This document shows positions 8,829 through 17,581 of a DNA stretch of 45,605 nt, in pieces. Source of the stretch: Prevotellaceae bacterium UBA1726 (GTDB lineage Bacteria > Bacteroidota > Bacteroidia > Bacteroidales > Bacteroidaceae); the NCBI GenBank assembly GCA_002316005.1, contig DCIM01000085.1, positions 1-45,605 on the forward strand, in the 5' to 3' direction. The first letter of the stretch is position 1; the number at the start of each line of letters is the position of its first letter. Position numbers and translations under genes: made by a program. Under the pieces are notes generated by a model, which worked only from the letters and a program-made list of their open reading frames with translations, was not told where the DNA came from and did no database searches.

Positions 8829-10070
8829 ATGTATCAGTTAGCAATACATATCTATCTGGTGGGTGTTGCCATTGCCAGTCTTTTCTCCGAAAAGGTGAAG
8901 AAGATGTGGCGTGGCGACTGTGCTGCCATTGACACCCTTCGCGAGAAGATTGAACCCGGTGCAAAGTATGTGTGGGTTCATGCCGCCTCGCTCGGAGAGT
9001 TTGAGCAAGGACGCCCACTGATGGAGCGTATTCGCAAGGATCACCCGGAATACAAGATTCTCCTTACCTTCTTCTCGCCTTCGGGCTATGAGGTGAGGAA
9101 AAACTATGAAGGAGCCGATATTGTGACATATCTGCCTATTGACACTCGTCGCAATGCCCGCCGATTCCTGCGTACTGTCCGTCCTGTGATGGCATTTTTC
9201 ATCAAGTATGAGTTCTGGTACAACTATCTCCATATCCTCAAGCATCGCAATATTCCTACATATAGTGTGAGCAGTATCTTCCGCCCTGAGCAGATTTTCT
9301 TCCGTTGGTATGCAAAGAGATATGCGCAGGTGTTGAAATGCTTCACCAAACTCTTTGTGCAGAACGAGGAGAGCAAGCAACTCCTTGCCACTATTGGCGT
9401 TACAGATGTGGAGGTTGTAGGCGATACCCGTTTCGACCGTGTTCTCGACATCAAGGCTGCAGCAAAGCAGTTGCCAGTTGTTGAGGCATTCAAGAACGGA
9501 AAGAATACTTTCGTGGCAGGTTCGTCATGGCAGCCAGATGAGGAGATATTCATTCCATTCTTCAAGAACCATCCTGATTGGAAACTCATCATTGCTCCAC
9601 ATGTAATCGGTGAGGATCATCTTCGCCAGATTGAGCAACTCCTCGCGGCAAATGGCCGTAAGGCGTACCGTTATACAGATGTTGTTGAGAAGTCGGGTGA
9701 TGCCCTCTTCTCTGATGAACCTTCGGCTCTTATCATCAACTGCTTCGGTTTGCTCTCGTCAATCTACAACTATGGCGAGGTGGCTTATGTAGGTGGTGGC
9801 TTTGGTGTGGGAATCCACAACACCCTTGAGGCGGCTGTGTGGGATGTACCGGTGTTCTTCGGTCCAAACAACCAGCGTTTCCAGGAGGCACAGGGACTGA
9901 AAGCCTGTGGCGGTGGAATTGAGATAAGCAATGCAGATGAGTTCAATGAAAAGATGGAGCGTCTTATTGCAGATGAGGCTTATCTCAAGCAGACATCATC
10001 GGCGGCTGGCGATTATGTGAAGAGTCGCAGTGGTGCCCTTGATAGATTCTATGGTCAGTTGACATTCTAA
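8829..10070 (+). CDS. waaA: 3-deoxy-D-manno-octulosonic acid (Kdo) transferase
   Basis: A GT30 enzyme that adds Kdo from CMP-Kdo to the lipid A precursor at the inner membrane. It has an N-terminal membrane-anchoring helix (LAIHIYLVGVAIASLF) and the conserved VWVHAASLGEFEQGRPL segment containing the family's catalytic Glu. It continues with TFFSPSGYEV, FFIKYEFWYNYL, and the donor-site AYVGGGFGVGIHNTLEAA plus FGPNNQRFQEA. Its 413 residues are typical. It lies 4 bases after gltX and is followed by a clear terminator at 10093-10125. Only one Kdo transferase gene is seen here, and how many Kdo residues it adds cannot be read from sequence. Confidence 0.95.
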   Translation: MYQLAIHIYLVGVAIASLFSEKVKKMWRGDCAAIDTLREKIEPGAKYVWVHAASLGEFEQGRPLMERIRKDHPEYKILLTFFSPSGYEVRKNYEGADIVTYLPIDTRRNARRFLRTVRPVMAFFIKYEFWYNYLHILKHRNIPTYSVSSIFRPEQIFFRWYAKRYAQVLKCFTKLFVQNEESKQLLATIGVTDVEVVGDTRFDRVLDIKAAAKQLPVVEAFKNGKNTFVAGSSWQPDEEIFIPFFKNHPDWKLIIAPHVIGEDHLRQIEQLLAANGRKAYRYTDVVEKSGDALFSDEPSALIINCFGLLSSIYNYGEVAYVGGGFGVGIHNTLEAAVWDVPVFFGPNNQRFQEAQGLKACGGGIEISNADEFNEKMERLIADEAYLKQTSSAAGDYVKSRSGALDRFYGQLTF

Positions 10071-10092
10071 CAAATTCAACCATACTCTCTTC

Positions 10093-10125
10093 AAAAGGTG
10101 CCATCCCCACGATGACACCTTTTTA
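10093..10125 (+). terminator. Intrinsic terminator after waaA
   Basis: AAAAGGTG (10093-10100) pairs with CACCTTTT (from 10116). One mismatch and a further CATC/GATG pair extend the stem around a CCCAC loop, and a T-run follows. It lies 22 bases after the waaA stop. Confidence 0.8.
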
Positions 10126-10228
10126 ATTTATATACGCGCGAGAGTCTCTTTTTTCGCTAAAAGTTGCGAAATAGGGAAATTCCCCCATCATTGTAGGGAA
10201 AATTCCTTTTCATTAGTTGAAAATGTAT

Positions 10229-10236
10229 TAACTTTG
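10229..10236 (+). promoter_or_regulatory. -7 element for the glycine-zipper lipoprotein gene
   Basis: TAACTTTG matches the TAnnTTTG consensus and is followed by CATC. It lies 44 bases before the ATG. A TTTT at 10207-10210 is at roughly the -33 position. Confidence 0.6.
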
Positions 10237-10280
10237 CATCCGAAATAGAACAAACGAATAAGATAAAGTAGACAAAAATT

Positions 10281-11129
10281 ATGAAAAAGAATATTGTAAT
10301 CCTCTGCGCTGCCACAATGATGTTGGCAAGTTGCGGTACTTATGCAGGTGCTGGTGCAGGCCAGGGAGCTTACTTTGGTGGAATCCTTGGTAGCGCTATT
10401 GGTGGAATCACTGGTGGACATCGTGGTCATGACCTCGGCACAATCCTTGGTATGGCAGGTGGTGCTGCTTTAGGTGCAGCAATCGGTAGTGCCGCTGACG
10501 ACCAGCGTGCATCCGACCTTGAGATGTATCAGGCAGAGAAGGCTCGTCTTGCTGCAAACCGTCGTGCTCGCCAGAATCAGCAGACTGTGACAACTACAAC
10601 CACTACGACAACAACAACTGTTCCTGAGGGCTACAGCTACGAGCAGGGTGCTATCCAGGATAGTGGTTTTGACAGCACAAACAGCGCTGACGACCGTATT
10701 GAACTCGATTTGAGCGACAACTCATCATCAGACTATAACAATGGTGGTTCAAGCGTAGAGACAATCACAGCAGAGACAGGCTCACCTGTTGTTGAAATTC
10801 GTAATGCCCGTTTTGTTGACGGTGATGGCGACAACGAGATTGCTCGCGGTGAGTCAAGCAATATTGTATTCGAGATTTACAACTCCGGTACTGCTACTGC
10901 ATACAATCTCCAGCCAACAGTTCTTGAGACAACAGGCAACAAGCACATTCTTGTTTCACCTGCAATCCTCATTGAGAACCTCGGTGCTGGCAAGGGTGTC
11001 CGCTATACAGCACGCGTTGTGGCAGACAAGAGCCTGAAGGAAGGTGTGGCACAGTTCAGTGTTGCTGTCGTTCAGGGTTCGGAAACTCTGACAAAGGTTG
11101 TGAAATTTACTGTTCCAACAAAGAAATAA
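10281..11129 (+). CDS. Glycine-zipper lipoprotein with C-terminal CARDB-like domain
   Basis: A 282-residue predicted lipoprotein (lipobox LASC, C18), so probably in the outer membrane. Residues about 22-75 form a glycine-zipper segment (GGILGSAIGGITGG and MAGGAALGAAIGSAA), a membrane-associating motif seen in Gram-negative envelope lipoproteins. A run of ten consecutive threonines follows (about 104-115), then an acidic Ser/Asp-rich linker. The C-terminal domain (about 165-282) has beta-strands and a DGDGDNE loop resembling CARDB/Ig-like adhesion domains. It is monocistronic, with its own promoter and a strong terminator. The specific role is unknown; the zipper suggests outer-membrane or peptidoglycan association. 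Confidence 0.75.
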   Translation: MKKNIVILCAATMMLASCGTYAGAGAGQGAYFGGILGSAIGGITGGHRGHDLGTILGMAGGAALGAAIGSAADDQRASDLEMYQAEKARLAANRRARQNQQTVTTTTTTTTTTVPEGYSYEQGAIQDSGFDSTNSADDRIELDLSDNSSSDYNNGGSSVETITAETGSPVVEIRNARFVDGDGDNEIARGESSNIVFEIYNSGTATAYNLQPTVLETTGNKHILVSPAILIENLGAGKGVRYTARVVADKSLKEGVAQFSVAVVQGSETLTKVVKFTVPTKK

Positions 11130-11167
11130 TACATACTTTTAGACTACATCTACTAAAAAAACTATGG

Positions 11168-11197
11168 GGCGGCACATTTCAGTGTCGCCTTTTTTTT
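11168..11197 (+). terminator. Strong intrinsic terminator
   Basis: GGCGGCAC (11168-11175) pairs with GTGTCGCC (11182-11189), giving an 8-bp stem with one G-T pair. A run of eight T follows. It closes the glycine-zipper lipoprotein transcript. Confidence 0.9.
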
Positions 11198-11250
11198 GAA
11201 TCTTGAGAAAAAAGGAATAAAAAAATGTCCGAGTAATTGATTTTTTGTAT

Positions 11251-11258
11251 TATATTTG
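11251..11258 (+). promoter_or_regulatory. -7 element for the SIMPL-domain gene
   Basis: TATATTTG, followed by CACC, fits TAnnTTTG and is 41 bases before the ATG at 11300. Confidence 0.55.
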
Positions 11259-11299
11259 CACCGTCATATGGAAATATAACATTTTAAACGATCTACAAT

Positions 11300-12031
11300 A
11301 TGGAAAAGACAAAGATTTACATTGCCTGCATAATTGCATTAGCAGTTGTGGCAGGTGCTGCATTCATCGGAAAGGGATTGAAGAATTTCCGTCAGAGTGA
11401 ATCAACAATAAATGTTACGGGTATGGCTGAACGCGAAATCGTCAGCGACCTTATCGTGTGGAAAATCAGTCTCTCAGCCGATGGTGCTACCCGTTCGGAA
11501 GCCTACAGCGCATTCGAAGCAAACCATAAGTTGCTTATTGATTATCTGAAGGCGGCAGGCATTAAGAAGGAGAGTATCTCGGAGGATGGTGCAAACCTTA
11601 ACAAGAAGACAAGAAGTTTCTATTCAGATGGCCACTACAATACTATTGATGACGGATTTGAAGTTGAGCAAACTGTGAAGGTTTCTTCAAATGATATTGA
11701 TATGGTTGAGAAGGTTTATCAGGATATTGCAAACCTCTATGCCAAAGGCGTGAACTTCAACAGTATGGCACCAAGTTATTACTATACCAAGTTGAACGAC
11801 CTGAAGAAGGAAATGCTTCACGAGGCAAGCAAGAATGCCTATGAGCGTGCAAAGACTATTGCTGATGGTTGTGATTGCGGCGTGGGCAAGTTGAACTATT
11901 CCACAATGGGTGTTTTCCAGATTGTAGGCTTGAACGATAACGAGGATTATAGTTGGGGTGGTACATTCAATACCAGCAGCAAGGTGAAAGTGGCAAGTGT
12001 CACTGTCAAGGCAAAGTATCAGACAAATTAA
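11300..12031 (+). CDS. SIMPL-domain (DUF541) periplasmic protein
   Basis: A 243-residue envelope protein with a single N-terminal hydrophobic segment (IYIACIIALAVVAGAAFIGKGL) that acts as signal or anchor. A SIMPL/DUF541 domain covers most of the rest. Family features include INVTGMAEREIVSDLIVWKISLS at the start, the AFEANHKLLIDYLKAAGI helix, and the ending SSKVKVASVTVKAKYQ. Members of this family are secreted or periplasmic (BP26/YggE-like), and some form ring-shaped oligomers; biochemical roles are poorly defined and include links to oxidative stress. It has its own promoter and a strong terminator, so it is probably monocistronic. Confidence 0.82.
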   Translation: MEKTKIYIACIIALAVVAGAAFIGKGLKNFRQSESTINVTGMAEREIVSDLIVWKISLSADGATRSEAYSAFEANHKLLIDYLKAAGIKKESISEDGANLNKKTRSFYSDGHYNTIDDGFEVEQTVKVSSNDIDMVEKVYQDIANLYAKGVNFNSMAPSYYYTKLNDLKKEMLHEASKNAYERAKTIADGCDCGVGKLNYSTMGVFQIVGLNDNEDYSWGGTFNTSSKVKVASVTVKAKYQTN

Positions 12032-12052
12032 TCCTATCTCTGCAATACAAAG

Positions 12053-12094
12053 AACGAGGGCATGTCATTCGACACGCCCTCGTTTGTTTTTTTT
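12053..12094 (+). terminator. Strong intrinsic terminator between convergent genes
   Basis: AACGAGGGC (12053-12061) pairs with GCCCTCGTT (12076-12084). After one mismatch, a further TGTC/GACA pair extends the stem around an ATTC loop. A T-rich tail runs to 12094. It ends the SIMPL gene and may also serve the convergent AraC gene. Confidence 0.9.
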
Positions 12095-12118
12095 ATCATT
12101 TGCAAAACGGAAAGAATC

Positions 12119-12991
12119 TTATACAATCACCTTTGTCTTTCTGTAATTATTGCGGAAGGTGGTAGGAGTACAGCCCTTCTTCTTCTTGAAGATACGGTTG
12201 AAGTATGACACATTGTTGAATCCCGATGTGTAGCACACTTCCACAATCGACATTGAACTGTCTGCAAGTTTGCGTGCGGCATAACCCAAGCGTACATCAA
12301 TGATATAATCGGAGATACTCTTGTGAGTGCGGAGCTTGAAGAAACGGCTGAATGCCGAAGGAGTCATACCAGCAAGGTCTGCAAGTTCCTGAAGGCGGAT
12401 TTCATTCTTGAAATGCTCAGCCACATATTCTGTAACCTTCTTTACACGACGGCTCTCTGTGGTAGTCTCTACATGAGCAAACTCTGTACTTGCCAACTTT
12501 CGGTAGTTGGTAATAGACAACTCGTAGAGGATTTCAAATAATTTCAGCACCTGATAGAAACCATTGTTCAGTTTCAGCAGATCTTCCAGACGCTCATAGA
12601 TGTGCAAGATTGCCTCTGTGCCGAACACTACACCCATTGATGAATCCTGAAGCAGTCTGTTCACACTCGCCATGTGATTCTTTGACATAAGCGAATCGCC
12701 GAAAAGGTCGGTGGCAAACTGTATTGTTATCTCATGTATGTCGTCAGATTTGCAAGTGCCCTGCTGCCATTCGTGTTCAATGCCACTACCCAGCAAAGCG
12801 AGATCCACATCTCCAACTTCCTCGATGCTATCGCCTACAATGCGCTTTGCGCCACGAGCATGGCATACGAAATTCAGTTCGTATTCCTTATGTTTGTGCA
12901 AAGGATAAGTGAAAACCGTTTTATGGCGTTCTGCCAGATAGAAGCAATCTTTTTCAGAGATTGGAGTTACTTCGGAAATAATGTTACTCAT
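12119..12991 (-). CDS. AraC-family transcriptional regulator
   Basis: A 290-residue regulator with an N-terminal cupin-like sensing domain (about 10-110, containing YPLHKHKEYELNFV and GSGIEHEWQQG) and a C-terminal AraC/XylS double helix-turn-helix (about 185-285). The first recognition unit is IRLQELADLAGMTPSAFSRFFK. The second is SIVEVCYTSGFNNVSYFNRIFK, followed by the family tail GCTPTTFRNNYRK. It is divergent from the acetylesterase-mannanase-phosphorylase genes across a 314-base gap, which makes it the natural candidate to control them; this is inference from position. The cupin domain suggests a small-molecule, possibly sugar, effector. No hybrid two-component or ECF regulator of SusCD loci is present in the window. 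Confidence 0.9.
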   Translation of the reverse strand: MSNIISEVTPISEKDCFYLAERHKTVFTYPLHKHKEYELNFVCHARGAKRIVGDSIEEVGDVDLALLGSGIEHEWQQGTCKSDDIHEITIQFATDLFGDSLMSKNHMASVNRLLQDSSMGVVFGTEAILHIYERLEDLLKLNNGFYQVLKLFEILYELSITNYRKLASTEFAHVETTTESRRVKKVTEYVAEHFKNEIRLQELADLAGMTPSAFSRFFKLRTHKSISDYIIDVRLGYAARKLADSSMSIVEVCYTSGFNNVSYFNRIFKKKKGCTPTTFRNNYRKTKVIV

Positions 12992-13037
12992 ATCAAGACT
13001 GAATAGGTTATGATTTGTTTGAGTTTAATATCATTTG

Positions 13038-13069
13038 CAAAGATACATAATATTTTTTTAACCACCAAA
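13038..13069 (-). promoter_or_regulatory. Promoter of the AraC-family gene
   Basis: On the minus strand a TTTG (13069-13066) is separated by 20 bases from TATCTTTG (13045-13038). This matches the Bacteroidota -33/-7 arrangement, about 47 bases upstream of the start codon. Confidence 0.65.
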
Positions 13070-13179
13070 AAAATGACAGAAATATCGCTTTGCCCTCATC
13101 TGCAGATTGCTTTTTTAGTGTTGATTTTAGTGGTTTTACAAGGGTGGGAATGGTGTTTTGATACCTTTTTGCAACAAAT

Positions 13180-13228
13180 GGACAAAAAAGTATAATTTGG
13201 TGCCATTGAAATGTATTAATTTTGCACC
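13180..13228 (+). promoter_or_regulatory. Promoter of the acetylesterase-mannanase operon, with A-tract
   Basis: A TTTG at 13196-13199 lies 17 bases before TAATTTTG (13217-13224), a TAnnTTTG -7 element. An A-tract at 13184-13189 sits at an UP-element-like distance upstream. The segment from GGA at 13180 to GCACC ending at 13228 is 49 bases long, the same as the equivalent segment upstream of the first SusC gene. Confidence 0.6.
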
Positions 13229-13262
13229 AGCGAATTCTCAATGGGAAATTTTGCACCAGCGA
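13218..13262 (+). repeat. Exact 16-bp direct repeat overlapping the -7 element
   Basis: AATTTTGCACCAGCGA occurs at 13218-13233 and again at 13247-13262, 29 bases apart. The first copy includes the -7 element and likely transcription start; the second is in the leader and lacks the leading TA of a -7. It may be an operator repeat or a local duplication. Confidence 0.75.
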
Positions 13263-13305
13263 GTACAATGAATATCAAAATCGTATTTTTACACCTTAGA
13301 CTACA

Positions 13306-14835
13306 ATGATAAAGAAAACCTTACTATCGATTACAATTTTCATGATCTCTTTCGTGGCTCATGCGTTGGAAATGCCAGAAATATTCAGTGATAATATGAT
13401 GCTTCAGCAGAATACTGAGGCAAAGATCTGGGGTTGGGCATCGCCAGGCTCTGTTGTTGAGGTTACTGTCTCATGGAATAATCAGAAGATTTACCGCACT
13501 GCCAATGCTAATGGCCGTTGGGATGTTGAGGTAAAGACTCCAAAGGCAAGCTATGATTTGCAAAGCGTTGTCATTAAGGAGTGTGAGGCAAAGGGTAAAA
13601 AGGTAATTGACTCAAAGACTATTAATAATGTTCTTATTGGCGAGGTGTGGTTCTGCTCTGGTCAGTCGAACATGGAGATGCCCTTGGGCGGTTTTTGGAA
13701 TTGTCCTGTAGAGGGTGCTAACGAGGTTATTGCCCAGGCAGGTAGATATAAGAAATCTATTCGTGTTGTCACTATTGACAAGCATGGTACAGCTGAACCA
13801 CAGGATCGCGTGAAAGGTCAGTGGCAGATTTGTGAACCAAAGAATGCCGGCGGTTTTTCTGCTTGTGGATATTTCTTCGCCCAGACTTTGACCGATCTTC
13901 TTGATGTACCAGTAGGAATCATCAGTTGTGCATGGGGCGGTTCGTGTGTTGAAGGTTGGTTGCCCAAGGAGATTCTTGAGACCTATCCTGACGGATTGGT
14001 TCCTTTCAGCGATTTTGACTATATGCAGAAGATGGTGATGTATAATGGTATGCTTCATCCACTTGCCGGATATACTGTTAAGGGATTCCTTTGGAATCAG
14101 GGCGAGAGTAATATCGGTCGTGAGAACGAATATGCCGACCGCTTCAAGACAATGGTGAACCTCTGGCGTAAGATGTGGAATCAGCCTGGCGACAAACTCC
14201 CAATCTATACTGTAGAACTTCCTCCATATTGGTATGATGATGTTAATGGACAGAATGGTCCGAAGTTCCGTGATGTCCAGCATAAGATTGCTCACGAACT
14301 TGCCAATAGTGGTTGCGTATGCACAAGCGACCTTATCTATGACTATGAACCAATGCAGATTCATGGTACAAAGAAAAAGGAGATCGGTCAGCGCCTTGCT
14401 TATATGGCTGCTGTTCGCGACTATGGCGTAGAAGGTATTGCAGCTGAGGCTCCTGAATTTGAATATATGACAGAGTGTGATGCTTCAAACGATGATAACA
14501 CTGTCATTGCAGGTTCGAAAGTACAAAGTCCCGATATGAAAGGTCAAGTGTCGAAGATTTATCAACTTTATTTCACCAATGCACAAGACGGCTTTGACCG
14601 CATGACCGATATTGAAGGTTTTGAGGCACAGGACGAGAATGGCAACTGGTATCCAGCTGTAGTATGGTCTTCATCAGCATGGCAGAATGTGGAGAGAGTA
14701 GGTTGCTTCTTGAAACTTGCTTGTCCTCAGGCAAAGGAAGTGAAGGCAATTCGCTACTGCTACAAAAACTTCGTAAAGGGCTCGCTTCATAATATGCGTG
14801 GTCTCCCTGTTGTACCATTCACCACGGAAAAATAA
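13306..14835 (+). CDS. SASA-family (sialate O-acetylesterase-like) carbohydrate esterase
   Basis: A 509-residue secreted SGNH-type esterase that removes O-acetyl groups from sugars. The signal peptide is residues 1-20 (ending AHA). The catalytic serine is S121 in FCSGQSNMEM. Other family blocks are CGYFFAQTLTD, ISCAWGGSCVEGW, FLWNQGESNIG and, near the C-terminal third, QIHGTKKKEIGQRLAY with the likely catalytic His. The Pfam family is named for sialic acid, but the first gene of a mannanase/acetylesterase operon is more likely to act on acetylated plant hemicellulose; this is inference. It is 5 bases before the GH5 gene, so cotranscribed. Confidence 0.85.
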   Translation: MIKKTLLSITIFMISFVAHALEMPEIFSDNMMLQQNTEAKIWGWASPGSVVEVTVSWNNQKIYRTANANGRWDVEVKTPKASYDLQSVVIKECEAKGKKVIDSKTINNVLIGEVWFCSGQSNMEMPLGGFWNCPVEGANEVIAQAGRYKKSIRVVTIDKHGTAEPQDRVKGQWQICEPKNAGGFSACGYFFAQTLTDLLDVPVGIISCAWGGSCVEGWLPKEILETYPDGLVPFSDFDYMQKMVMYNGMLHPLAGYTVKGFLWNQGESNIGRENEYADRFKTMVNLWRKMWNQPGDKLPIYTVELPPYWYDDVNGQNGPKFRDVQHKIAHELANSGCVCTSDLIYDYEPMQIHGTKKKEIGQRLAYMAAVRDYGVEGIAAEAPEFEYMTECDASNDDNTVIAGSKVQSPDMKGQVSKIYQLYFTNAQDGFDRMTDIEGFEAQDENGNWYPAVVWSSSAWQNVERVGCFLKLACPQAKEVKAIRYCYKNFVKGSLHNMRGLPVVPFTTEK

Positions 14836-14840
14836 ATGAT

Positions 14841-16214
14841 ATGAAGAAATACGCGTTTTATATATTTGCTCTGATGATGGTTTTGGGTTCATGCTCGTCG
14901 GAAAAGAACGACTATGTAACTGTCAAGGATGGCAAGTTCTATCTTGATGGGAAAGAATATCGATATGTTGGCACGAACTTCTGGTATGGCGCTATTCTCG
15001 CAAGCGAAGGACAGGGTGGCAATCGTGAACGCCTTGTTCGGGAACTTGACGACATGAAGGCTATAGGTATTGATAATGTACGCGTGCTTGTCGGTGGTGA
15101 TGGTCGTGATGGTATTCCAAGTCATATTGCGCCAAAACTCCAGACCGAGCTAGGCGTTTACAACGATACTATCCTCAAGGGTCTTGACTATCTGATGGTA
15201 GAACTCGAGAAACGTGAGATGAAGGCCATCCTCTATTTCAACAATGCGTGGGAATGGAGTGGTGGATATGGAGCATATCTCGATTGGGTAGGCTTTACAG
15301 GCGAAGTGCAGAGTTCTGATGGTAGTGGCATGAAGCATTTCGACCTTACCCCTGTTCCAAGCAAGGACGGATGGTGGGAGTATATGCAGTATGTGGGCAA
15401 CTTCATACTCAACGACTCTGCGAAGGCGCTTGCTGCAAAGCATGTGGAGAATATGGTAACCCGTAAAAACTCTATCACCGGCGAACCTTATAAAGACTCA
15501 AAGGCGCTCATGGCATGGGAAATTGCCAATGAACCACGCTGCTTTGTCAATGATTCTCTGCATAAGACAAAGTTTGTGGAATGGATTGACGAACAGTCAT
15601 CGCTCATAAAGAGTCTCGACCCAAACCACCTTGTTACCACAGGTTCTGAAGGTGAGTGGGGCTGCGAGAACGATCTCGACTTGTTTGAGGCAATCCACAC
15701 CTTGAAGAATATCGACTATGCATGTATTCACATCTGGCCAAACAACTGGGGATGGATTGGCAAGTTCAACCAGAACTACGATGCCGACAAGACCATTGCA
15801 GAAGATGCGCCAGATCCAATCGTGGACAATGTGCAGGTGGCTTGCGACTCAACACTCGCTTATATTGAGCGCGCTTACGAAAGAATGTCGAGAGCAGGAA
15901 GGCCTGTTGTACTTGAGGAGTTTGGATATCCACGCGATCGCTTCCTTTTTACTCCCGGTTCGCCAACAAAGGGCCGCGATACATATTATAAATATGTATT
16001 CTCGATTATCCGCGACTCAGGTAAGATTGCGGGATGTAACTTCTGGGGTTGGGGCGGTTCTGCTAATGTGAAGCATACCATCTGGCAGCGCTGGGACGAT
16101 TATGTGTGCGATCCAGCCCAGGAGGAACAAGGTCTTAACTCTGTGTTCAAGGTTGATGAATCAACAATACAGATTATTAAGGAGATGACTTCCCAGTTGA
16201 CCTCAGCAAAGTAA
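14841..16214 (+). CDS. GH5 beta-mannanase-like lipoprotein (GH5_7 type)
   Basis: A 457-residue predicted surface lipoprotein (lipobox VLGSC, C18) with one GH5 TIM barrel. The start of the fold (FYLDGKEYRYVGTNFWYGA) and the spacing of motifs resemble endo-beta-1,4-mannanases of subfamily 7. The acid/base is E231 in MAWEIANEPRC; the nucleophile is E360 in VVLEEFGYP. Further motifs are NNAWEWSGGYGAYL and NFWGWGG. It would cut beta-mannan or glucomannan into oligosaccharides at the cell surface. It follows the SASA esterase by 5 bases and precedes the CE7-like esterase by 25, consistent with an acetylated mannan substrate. The subfamily call is from pattern memory, not a computed tree. Confidence 0.82.
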   Translation: MKKYAFYIFALMMVLGSCSSEKNDYVTVKDGKFYLDGKEYRYVGTNFWYGAILASEGQGGNRERLVRELDDMKAIGIDNVRVLVGGDGRDGIPSHIAPKLQTELGVYNDTILKGLDYLMVELEKREMKAILYFNNAWEWSGGYGAYLDWVGFTGEVQSSDGSGMKHFDLTPVPSKDGWWEYMQYVGNFILNDSAKALAAKHVENMVTRKNSITGEPYKDSKALMAWEIANEPRCFVNDSLHKTKFVEWIDEQSSLIKSLDPNHLVTTGSEGEWGCENDLDLFEAIHTLKNIDYACIHIWPNNWGWIGKFNQNYDADKTIAEDAPDPIVDNVQVACDSTLAYIERAYERMSRAGRPVVLEEFGYPRDRFLFTPGSPTKGRDTYYKYVFSIIRDSGKIAGCNFWGWGGSANVKHTIWQRWDDYVCDPAQEEQGLNSVFKVDESTIQIIKEMTSQLTSAK

Positions 16215-16239
16215 ATTTTGAAAAAGTAGTAATATTATA

Positions 16240-17532
16240 ATGAATAAGTTTTTTGGTTTATTGTTGGTGGTAGTTAGTGCCTTGAATCTGCATGCGCAGA
16301 TAAAGGGTACTAACTTTACCGTTACTGTTACTCCCGACCATAAGGACTGGACTTACAAGGTAGGTGAACAGGCTGTGTTTACTGTAAATGTACTGAAAAG
16401 CGGTACTCTTGTGGATAATGCAGAAATCAGTTATGAGATGGGTCCTGAGATGTATCCTACTCAGAAGAAGGATATGACTTTGAAGGATGGAACCTGTAAG
16501 ATGAAGGGTGGTATGACTACTCCTGGATTCTATCGTCTCACCGTCACTGCCCATATCGGTGACAAAGACTACAAGGGAATGTGTACAGCCGCTTTCTCGC
16601 CAGAGAAGATTCAACCAACAACACAATGTCCAAAGGACTTCGATGATTTCTGGAAGACAGCAATAGAACAAGCTCGTTGGACAGCCCTCGAACCAACATT
16701 CGAGTATCTGCCAGAGCGTTCAAACTCACAGATTAACACCTATCATGTCAGTTTCCAGAACGACCAGTGGGGCAGGAGAGTGTATGGCATTCTTAATGTC
16801 CCAGTAAAACCAGGCAAATATCCTGCATTGCTCCGTGTTCCTGGAGCAGGTGTGCGTCCTTATGGTGGCGATCAGTGGTTTGCGTCAAAAGGTGCCATCG
16901 TTCTTGAAATTGGTATTCATGGTATTCCTGTCACAAATCAGCAGTCGTACTATGATCAGATTTTCACGGCTGCCCTTGCTAACTATTGGGAGCATGGTAC
17001 AAACGACAGAAACAAGAACTATTACAAGCATGTAATAACAGGTTGTATCCGTGCCATCGATTTCATTGAGACCCTAAATAAGGATGGAATTGAGTGGGAT
17101 GGCAAGAATCTGGCAGTAACAGGTTCTTCGCAAGGAGGATTCCTGAGTCTTGCAACTACTGGTCTTGACAAGCGTGTCAGTTGCTATGGTGCCGTGCATG
17201 CGGCAATGTGCGACTATGAGGCTGCACTGAAGAATGTAGCTTGCGGTTGGCCACATTATTTCTATTACGACAAGGCAAATGTGGATATGCGTCAGGTTGA
17301 GCAGTCTCGCTATTACGATGGTGTGAACTTCGCCCGTCGCATCACTGTTCCAGGCTATTTCTCGTTTGGTTTCAACGATGATGTGGTACCCCCTACAACA
17401 GCTTATGGAACATATAACATAGTGAATGCGGAGAAGCTAATCTCGCCTTATCAACTCACTGGTCATTATTGGTATCAAGAGCAGTGGGACGAGTGGAATG
17501 CGTTTCTCCTCAATAAGTTGGGCATTGAATAG
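16240..17532 (+). CDS. CE7-like acetylxylan/acetyl esterase with N-terminal Ig-like domain
   Basis: A secreted alpha/beta-hydrolase of 430 residues, related to the acetylxylan esterase/cephalosporin C deacetylase family. A signal peptide (about 1-19, ending LHAQ) is followed by a beta-rich, Ig-like N-terminal domain (about 22-120) that many CE7 members lack. The hydrolase domain starts at CPKDFDDFWKTAIEQAR. The nucleophile is S297 in TGSSQGGFLSLA; the Asp is likely in FGFNDDVVPP and the His in TGHYWYQEQW. It is the second deacetylase in the operon and may act on acetylated oligosaccharides in the periplasm. A gap of 49 bases to the GH94 gene contains no evident terminator. Confidence 0.85.
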   Translation: MNKFFGLLLVVVSALNLHAQIKGTNFTVTVTPDHKDWTYKVGEQAVFTVNVLKSGTLVDNAEISYEMGPEMYPTQKKDMTLKDGTCKMKGGMTTPGFYRLTVTAHIGDKDYKGMCTAAFSPEKIQPTTQCPKDFDDFWKTAIEQARWTALEPTFEYLPERSNSQINTYHVSFQNDQWGRRVYGILNVPVKPGKYPALLRVPGAGVRPYGGDQWFASKGAIVLEIGIHGIPVTNQQSYYDQIFTAALANYWEHGTNDRNKNYYKHVITGCIRAIDFIETLNKDGIEWDGKNLAVTGSSQGGFLSLATTGLDKRVSCYGAVHAAMCDYEAALKNVACGWPHYFYYDKANVDMRQVEQSRYYDGVNFARRITVPGYFSFGFNDDVVPPTTAYGTYNIVNAEKLISPYQLTGHYWYQEQWDEWNAFLLNKLGIE

Positions 17533-17581
17533 TCTGCCATTAACAGAAGAATAATAATTAAAACAAAATACAATAGGAATT

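Larger units (their letters stand above)
12992..13305. other. 314-base divergent regulatory region
   Basis: There is no gene here. It holds the AraC-gene promoter (13038-13069, minus), an 8-bp direct repeat TTTTAGTG at 13113-13120 and 13125-13132, and the plus-strand promoter (13184-13224). A 16-bp direct repeat lies at 13218-13233 and 13247-13262. The direct repeats are candidate operators for an AraC-type protein. Confidence 0.6.

Noticed and set aside
13306..14835. Sialic acid-specific deacetylase paired with the sialidase at 2524
   Set aside because: The genes are 9.5 kb apart on opposite strands, and this one is in a plant-glycan operon. The family name alone does not show sialic acid specificity.
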